From: JBDKTH01 sp964558295 | GTDB lineage: Bacteria > Planctomycetota > Planctomycetia > Pirellulales > Thermoguttaceae | Direction of reading: 5' to 3' | Assembly (NCBI GenBank): GCA_964558295.1 | Contig: CAZLDQ010000056.1 | Location: 1 to 28,865, forward strand | Length of the DNA stretch: 28,865 nt | In this document: in pieces, positions 23,757 through 28,865 of the stretch | Numbering within the stretch: the stretch's first letter is position 1 | Layout: each line of letters begins with the position of its first letter | Position numbers and translations under genes: made by a program | The notes under the pieces: model-generated | What the model was told of the DNA's origin: nothing | Databases searched by the model: none | What the model saw: the letters and a program-made list of their open reading frames with translations, nothing else

Positions 23757-25139
23757 ATGCGACACGCTGTACGATGGTTTGTTCTGGCACTTGTTCTATT
23801 CCCCTTTGGCTTGATCCGGGAAACCCAGGCGCAACCGCGTCAGGACCAGTGCGTCGTGCTGGTCAGCGTTGATGGACTGGCGGGGGTCTACCTGGATGAT
23901 CCCCGAGCGGAAATGCCTACCCTGCGACGGCTTGCCCGCGAAGGCGCACGCGCCGAGGGGATGGTTTGCTCGTTCCCCACGGTCACCTGGGCCCAGCATG
24001 TGACGCTGGTCACCGGCACCCATCCGGTCAAGCATGGGATGATCGCCAACAGCTACCTTGATCGGGCGACAAAGCAGGCGGTTACGCTTCTGTGTGATCC
24101 GGTGTTCGACAAGAACCAGGTCGTCAAGCTGCCGACCGTCTATGACCTTGCCTATCAAGCCGGCTTGAAAACGGCCGGAGTCCTCTGGCCAGCCACGCGA
24201 AACGCCGGCACGCTTCACTGGATGGTACCCGACATGCCCGGCGACGACACCTGGGACCAACTCGGGACCAAGTCGTGGATGGCCGAACTGCGCAAGGCAG
24301 GAATCCCCGTCGAACGGCATGGCCCCTGGTGCCGGGAAACGACCGGAGGCGTTCAGCGGGACTGGCTCTACACGCGCATGGCCGCCCACGTCCTGCGTGA
24401 ACACGCGCCGAATCTGCTGATGATCCACCTCGTCGAACCCGATCACGTCCAACACCGTTTCGGCCCCCGTTCGCCGGAAGCCTACTGGTGTGCCAGTTAT
24501 GCGGACGATCGGATTCGTGATCTCGTCGAGGCGGTTGAACGATCGCCGATGGCGGGCAAGACCACGCTGGTCGTCGTCGGCGACCACGGGTTCTTCCCGG
24601 TCCGCCACGACATTCGCCCCAATGTGTTGTTGCGCAAGCTCGGCCTGATCGAGGTCTCCGGCGGGAAAATCCAGAAGCAGGCCGCCTGGTGCCTGTCGCA
24701 AGGAGGAGCCTGCCAAGTCTACATCCTCGACGATTCCCGCCGGGCAGAACTGATCGGCCAACTCCGCGACCAGCTCAAAACGCTCGAAGGGGTCGACGCC
24801 GTCTTCACCCCCGACCAGTTTGCCTCGCTGGGGCAGGCGACACCGGACCAAGACCCGCGCGCTCCGGATCTCTGGCTGTCGGCCAAGTATGACTACAGCT
24901 TTTCCAACGCCCATCAGGGGGACCAAACCGTGGTGGCGACCGCGACAGTGACTGGTACGCACGGTTATCTCCCCGACCAGCCCGACATGCTTTCCGCATG
25001 CGTGATTTGGGGCCCGGGAATCAAGTCGGGCACGAACCTCGGCAAGGTCGACATGCGCGACATCGCCCCCACGATCGCCCAGTTACTCGGCCTCACCATG
25101 CCCACGGCCGATGGCAAACCGCTCCCCGTGATGCAATAG
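23757..25139 (+). CDS. secreted type I phosphodiesterase/nucleotide pyrophosphatase (alkaline phosphatase superfamily)
   Basis: A 460-aa exported hydrolase of phosphodiester or pyrophosphate bonds. The signal peptide (1-26) ends at a TQAQ-type site. The two-metal site is recognisable: Asp39 (LVSVDGL), a nucleophilic Thr in FPTVTWAQH (probably Thr77), Asp and His in VEPDHVQHRFG, Asp-His in VVGDHGFFP, and a late His in GTHGYLPD. This is the NPP pattern (compare FPTxTFPNH). The ATG has AAAGGAG six bases upstream. Substrates may include nucleotides, lipids or other phosphodiesters; the sequence does not say which. Confidence 0.93.
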   Translation: MRHAVRWFVLALVLFPFGLIRETQAQPRQDQCVVLVSVDGLAGVYLDDPRAEMPTLRRLAREGARAEGMVCSFPTVTWAQHVTLVTGTHPVKHGMIANSYLDRATKQAVTLLCDPVFDKNQVVKLPTVYDLAYQAGLKTAGVLWPATRNAGTLHWMVPDMPGDDTWDQLGTKSWMAELRKAGIPVERHGPWCRETTGGVQRDWLYTRMAAHVLREHAPNLLMIHLVEPDHVQHRFGPRSPEAYWCASYADDRIRDLVEAVERSPMAGKTTLVVVGDHGFFPVRHDIRPNVLLRKLGLIEVSGGKIQKQAAWCLSQGGACQVYILDDSRRAELIGQLRDQLKTLEGVDAVFTPDQFASLGQATPDQDPRAPDLWLSAKYDYSFSNAHQGDQTVVATATVTGTHGYLPDQPDMLSACVIWGPGIKSGTNLGKVDMRDIAPTIAQLLGLTMPTADGKPLPVMQ

Positions 25140-25159
25140 ACGCAAGCCGGGGCCGTACA

Positions 25160-25178
25160 GGTTTTGTTCGTCAAAACC
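25160..25178. terminator. possible bidirectional terminator between convergent genes
   Basis: GGTTTTG (25160-25166) pairs with CAAAACC (25172-25178) around a 5-base loop, 20 bases after the phosphodiesterase gene stop. The stem is A/T-rich and no U-run follows on either strand, so support is modest. Confidence 0.3.
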
Positions 25179-25253
25179 CATCAGCCCTTCCCCAACGGGA
25201 TTCCGTCGCACAGCCCAGGGTTGCCGCACAGGGGCACCTGCATCCACCACCGC

Positions 25254-27383
25254 TCACCCCGACAGCAGCCGATGGATGTCCAACCCGAGCACAAAGACCA
25301 TCAGCCCGAGAATAAACAACAGCCCCAGGTAGCTCAGGGCCAGGTGGATTCGTTCTCCCGGCGGTTTACCGCGGATCCCTTCGTAGGCGAGGAAGACCAT
25401 GTGGCCGCCGTCGAGGACGGGAATTGGCAGGAAATTGATCACGGCCAAGTTGGCGCCGATCACGGTCAGGAAAATCAACAAATCAGAGAGTCCTTCCGAG
25501 GCCGAATGGTAGGCCATCACGGCAATCGACACCGGGCCGCCCAAGGCCTTGGGCGAGACCTGGGAACCAAGCTTGCCCAAAAGCTGGAAGATCATCGTCA
25601 GCGAGTCCCAGGTCTCCTGCGCCCCCAAGACGATTGCATCTCCAAAGCTCGTTGCTTGGCGAAGCGTTTCTTTCTGCGTGAAGAGCAAGCCACGGTTCGG
25701 GTTGTACCAGTCGGCCACGGTCACCGGTTCCATGGTGAACTTCTGCCCGTCTTTCAGTTGGAGTTCCACTTGGCTGCCGGGAAGAATGTTCTGAATCGCG
25801 TAGAAGAAGTACGGCCAGTTCTGCGTTTCTTGGGCTTCGAACTCGACCTTCACCTCTCTAGCCCCCCCGGCCTCTGCGATCTTGTCCAGGCCGTGCTTTT
25901 TGAGCGTCGCTTCGTCGGGAGGAAGAATTCTGGCAAGGGCGACCACCGCCCCGCTCGGTACCCGGGCCGCCGCAGCCGGACTGCCCGCTTCCAGCCCCAC
26001 GATCCGATTGCCCACCTGATAGGCCGCTCCCAAGACCGGAATCGACATCGGGTCGCCCGGGTAGATCGGGTTTGGTTCCTCGTACCAGGGAGCATTGCGC
26101 AAGGTAACGGGCACCGTAATCTCTTTGCCGGCACGCAACACGGTCACCGTCACGTCCAGTTTCTCTTGCATCGCCTGCTTGCGCAACTCGGCGGGCAACC
26201 GGACTGGATTGGCGATCGGTTGGCCGTCGATCGCACGGAGCACGTCGCCCGGCTTCAGACCGGCCTTCTCGGCCGGCGAGCCTTGCTGAATCGCCGTGAT
26301 CGGCCCCATTTCCATCACCAAACCGAGGTGGCGGAAGTGTTCGACCGGCACTTCGATTGTCAACAGCTTGACCGCAACCTGCTCCCCGTTGACCTCCGGC
26401 TCTGGCCGTTTCACGGTCAACTTGATCGGCTTATCCGGATGCAGGGCCAACTGGCCGTGAATCTGGTAATACGCTTCGACCGGCTGCCCATCGATTCCGA
26501 CGACCTCATCGCCTCCTTGAAAAGCGGGAGTCGCCCGAGAGGCCGCCGAGCCAGGGAAGACTGTCAGCAGTCTATCGCGAAGCCTAGTACTCTGCGGCCC
26601 GCTGATCCCAATGGACGGGGCCATGCGGAGCCGATCGGGAACGACGTTGACGGTGAAGCTCTTTTCCACGCCTGGCCGGCTAATCACGATCGGCACGCCC
26701 CCTTCGATGTCGCCCACGGAGATTGCCTTTTGCAGATCGGCGAACCGCTGGATCGGGCGTCCCTTGATGGCTTCAATGCGATCGCCCACGCGCAATCCCG
26801 CACGCCAGGCCGCTTCGCCGGGGAAGGTGGCGCCGATTTCTGGCTCGACCCAATTCACACCGAGCCCATAGGCGGCAATCGCCGTCACAACAGCGAACAG
26901 GACATTCATGATCACACCGGCGGAGATGATCGCCATCCGTTTCGGCACACTCTGGGCCAGATAGCTGCGCGGGTCGTACAGGGCCCGTTCGGCTTCCGCA
27001 ATGTCGATCGCCGGCGGCTCGGCATTCCCCCCTTGGGCCGGTGGATTGGCTTGTTGGGCCTTGGCTCGTTCGAGTTCTTCGCGAAGCCGGGCCGGATTGT
27101 CTTCCTGGCCCAGCATTTTCACATAGCCTCCCAAAGGCAACACGCCGATTCCGTACTCGGTCTCACCCCATTGGCGTTTCCAAAGCTTCAGGCCGAAGAT
27201 GTCGAAGCCGAGATAGAACTTCTCGCACTTCACTCCCGCCCACTTGGCCACCATGAAATGCCCCAGCTCGTGGACAAAGATTACCAGCCCCAAGGCAATG
27301 ACGACCTTCAGGATGTTGAGGAGCATCAGGCCCCAACCGAGCCAATATCCGTCCGTCGCTGCGAGAACTACGTGCAAACCCAA
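25254..27383 (-). CDS. rseP: RseP-like site-2 metalloprotease with several PDZ domains
   Basis: A 709-aa inner-membrane zinc protease of the RseP/EcfE type, which in other bacteria cuts anti-sigma factors and leftover signal peptides. HELGH is at 38-42 in the first membrane helix, and the second zinc-binding motif is PIPVLDGGH near residue 658. Between them are three clear PDZ signatures (AAWRAGLRVGDRIEAI, GGDEVVGIDGQPV, AEKAGLKPGDVLRAIDG) and a degenerate fourth (GSPAAAARVPSGAVV). Typical RseP has about 450 residues and two PDZ, so this is long. I start at TTG 27383 because AAGGAGG stands seven bases before it; an upstream GTG at 27416 and an ATG at 27326 are weaker. It overlaps dxr by 16 bases. 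Confidence 0.93.
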   Translation of the reverse strand: MGLHVVLAATDGYWLGWGLMLLNILKVVIALGLVIFVHELGHFMVAKWAGVKCEKFYLGFDIFGLKLWKRQWGETEYGIGVLPLGGYVKMLGQEDNPARLREELERAKAQQANPPAQGGNAEPPAIDIAEAERALYDPRSYLAQSVPKRMAIISAGVIMNVLFAVVTAIAAYGLGVNWVEPEIGATFPGEAAWRAGLRVGDRIEAIKGRPIQRFADLQKAISVGDIEGGVPIVISRPGVEKSFTVNVVPDRLRMAPSIGISGPQSTRLRDRLLTVFPGSAASRATPAFQGGDEVVGIDGQPVEAYYQIHGQLALHPDKPIKLTVKRPEPEVNGEQVAVKLLTIEVPVEHFRHLGLVMEMGPITAIQQGSPAEKAGLKPGDVLRAIDGQPIANPVRLPAELRKQAMQEKLDVTVTVLRAGKEITVPVTLRNAPWYEEPNPIYPGDPMSIPVLGAAYQVGNRIVGLEAGSPAAAARVPSGAVVALARILPPDEATLKKHGLDKIAEAGGAREVKVEFEAQETQNWPYFFYAIQNILPGSQVELQLKDGQKFTMEPVTVADWYNPNRGLLFTQKETLRQATSFGDAIVLGAQETWDSLTMIFQLLGKLGSQVSPKALGGPVSIAVMAYHSASEGLSDLLIFLTVIGANLAVINFLPIPVLDGGHMVFLAYEGIRGKPPGERIHLALSYLGLLFILGLMVFVLGLDIHRLLSG

Positions 27384-28531
27384 CGCAATACCTCCTTCCG
27401 AGCCCAACGGTCCCACTGGAACAACTCGTCCAGCGTGGGATTGGGGTCGAAGTGATGTTGTTCAAGGACTGTCTGACAGACGGGAACGATTTCCTCGAAG
27501 CCCAACTGGCCGTCCAAAAAGGCGGCCACGGCCGCTTCATTGGCCGCGTTGAGCACCGCCCCGGCCGAGCCGCCCGCCCGGGCAACTTCCAGCCCCAACC
27601 GTAGTGCCGTAAACCGCTCGAAATCCGGCGGTTCGAACTCCAGATGCATCGCTCGGCTCCAATCGAGCTTCGCGGCCACGCCGACCCGCCGCTCCGGCCA
27701 GGTCAGGGCATACTGGATCGGCAGCTTCATGTCGGGCGGACTAATCTGAGCGATCACCGACCCATCAATGTATTCTACCAGCGAATGAACGATCGATTGC
27801 GGATGGATCACCACGCCGATCTGCTGGCTGTCCAAGTCGAACAGCCAGCGGGCTTCGATGATCTCCAACGCTTTGTTCATCAAAGTGGCCGAATCGATCG
27901 TAATCTTCGGCCCCATGGACCAGGTGGGATGGGCCAGCGCGTCGGCCACGGTCACCGTCGCCAACTGTTCGAGCGAATAAGTGCGAAAAGGGCCGCCGCT
28001 GGCGGTTAGCACCACCCGTTTCACCTCACTGCGTCGCCCGGCCTGGAGGGCCTGAAACACGGCGCTATGTTCGCTATCTACAGGCAACAGGGCGGCATGC
28101 CGTTCGTGGGCGAGCCGAGTGATCAGCGGCCCCCCCATCACCAGGCTTTCTTTGTTGGCCAACGCCACGCGTTTCCCCGCGTCCAGGGCCGCCCACGTCC
28201 CTCGGAGCCCGGCACTGCCGACAATCGCCGACACCACGATGTCCACATCCGCATCCGCGGCAATTTTTGCGACTTCGTCCGGGCCGACAAGCAACTCCAC
28301 TCCGACCGGCAAGCCGGACCAATCGTGCGCGGCCGCCGCCTCCGGATCGGTTACCAAGATCCAGCGGGGCCGAAACCGGTGGGCTTGCTGTTCCAAGAGC
28401 TTCGTACTGCGATGGGCCGCCAGAGCCACAACCTGGAGGCGGCCTTCCGAAGCGGCGATCACTTCGAGCGTACTGTGGCCAATGCTCCCGGTCGAACCCA
28501 AAACGGCGACGTTAGTTACGCGGCTGGTCAT
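27368..28531 (-). CDS. dxr: 1-deoxy-D-xylulose 5-phosphate reductoisomerase
   Basis: This enzyme converts DXP to MEP with NADPH, the first committed step of the non-mevalonate isoprenoid pathway. The 387-aa length is normal. The NADPH motif GSTGSIG is at 12-18, ANKESLV at 125-131, and metal ligands Asp152 and Glu154 are in VDSEHSA. The conserved MNKALEIIEA (Glu223 ligand) and HPQSIVHSLVEY follow. The ATG at 28531 gives the canonical N-terminus; the frame continues 52 codons upstream without family resemblance. The next gene, rseP, overlaps it by 16 bases and is probably translationally coupled, a neighbourhood common in bacteria. Confidence 0.97.
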   Translation of the reverse strand: MTSRVTNVAVLGSTGSIGHSTLEVIAASEGRLQVVALAAHRSTKLLEQQAHRFRPRWILVTDPEAAAAHDWSGLPVGVELLVGPDEVAKIAADADVDIVVSAIVGSAGLRGTWAALDAGKRVALANKESLVMGGPLITRLAHERHAALLPVDSEHSAVFQALQAGRRSEVKRVVLTASGGPFRTYSLEQLATVTVADALAHPTWSMGPKITIDSATLMNKALEIIEARWLFDLDSQQIGVVIHPQSIVHSLVEYIDGSVIAQISPPDMKLPIQYALTWPERRVGVAAKLDWSRAMHLEFEPPDFERFTALRLGLEVARAGGSAGAVLNAANEAAVAAFLDGQLGFEEIVPVCQTVLEQHHFDPNPTLDELFQWDRWARKEVLRWVCT

Positions 28532-28865
28532 GCCATTCCGGCTAGAAACGGTTACAGACGCCCCCTTGAGGATTGTACCCGGCTCGCCAGGGCCGAACGA
28601 GCGGACACGAGCCGGATCAACCGACCCCCCGACCGGTGCAAAGCCGGCCGAAACGCCCATTGTAAGAGGCTCCCTGAACGTCGACAAGCCGACTTCCCCC
28701 CCAGGTGTGATAGCGGAATAGCAAACGCGACAGGGTAGTCTAGATTCTTTGGCAGCCCCCGAGACCGGAACAACCCGAGAGGGATAAAGACCAGGGCCTC
28801 TCTAGCCCCTCATAGCCCCCACAATTCCACCTTCCCCCCCGCAATTTATGCCTAGTGTTATTTGA
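28532..28865. other. 334-bp upstream region of dxr to the window end
   Basis: No gene is supported on either strand. It should hold the dxr promoter, but I see no hexamer pair good enough to mark. A pyrimidine-rich tract on the plus strand (28801-28850) is the only compositional oddity. Confidence 0.45.

Noticed and set aside
25164..27455. A 763-codon plus-strand frame opposite rseP
   Set aside because: Its Arg/His/Gln-rich translation has no recognisable domain, and the opposite strand encodes a clear RseP-like protease with HELGH and PDZ motifs.

Overview
The window looks like chromosomal DNA of a planctomycete, possibly a Pirellulales or Thermoguttaceae-type lineage. This placement is inferred from several things: a moderately high G+C content with long open shadow frames, a DUF5658-type membrane protein, an RseP-like protease with several PDZ domains, wide intergenic gaps holding palindromic repeats, and the general flavour of the proteins. 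No marker here fixes the genus.

Left end (1-4395): an accessory region of lower gene density and visibly lower G+C. It has a good sigma70-type promoter, a 72-aa unknown protein, a possible 49-aa ORF overlapping a zinc-ribbon protein by ATGA, a non-coding stretch, a ferredoxin-nitroreductase fusion, a 225-aa orphan, and a small beta-barrel (KOW/SH3-like) protein. A REP-like palindrome and a 16-bp tandem repeat lie around the last genes.

4396-9770 (minus strand): an apparent transport cassette reads, in transcription order, ArsR-type repressor, DGC-type putative zinc-binding protein, RND permease and periplasmic adaptor. A perfect 15-bp palindrome lies upstream of the repressor gene. No outer-membrane TolC-type channel gene is present.

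10089-13931 (minus strand): the classic translation cluster thrS-infC-rpmI-rplT, with a promoter before thrS, probable internal promoters, and a strong Rho-independent terminator after rplT. infC probably starts with AUC, a rare start codon typical of IF3 autoregulation. On the other strand is tRNA-Val(GAC) with its own terminator.

14282-16970 (minus strand): a DUF5658-like membrane protein and a CheY-like/CheC-like pair with overlapping genes.

17286-21566 (plus strand): a tightly packed four-gene operon for a cytoplasmic group 3b [NiFe]-hydrogenase (sulfhydrogenase type, order hydB-hydG-hydD-hydA). HydA/HydD form the hydrogen-activating unit, HydB the iron-sulfur relay, and HydG the FAD/NAD(P)H module. 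A promoter is visible just upstream. No hyp maturation genes are in the window. Downstream are an S2P-type M50 protease with CBS domains and a secreted nucleotide pyrophosphatase/phosphodiesterase.

Right end (25254-28531, minus strand): dxr (MEP isoprenoid pathway) overlapping an RseP-like site-2 protease that probably uses a TTG start.

No CRISPR array, transposase, prophage or clearly new defence system was found. The best candidates for a second look are the ArsR-DGC-RND cassette, the hydrogenase operon, the infC start, and the repeats and orphans of the left-hand region.
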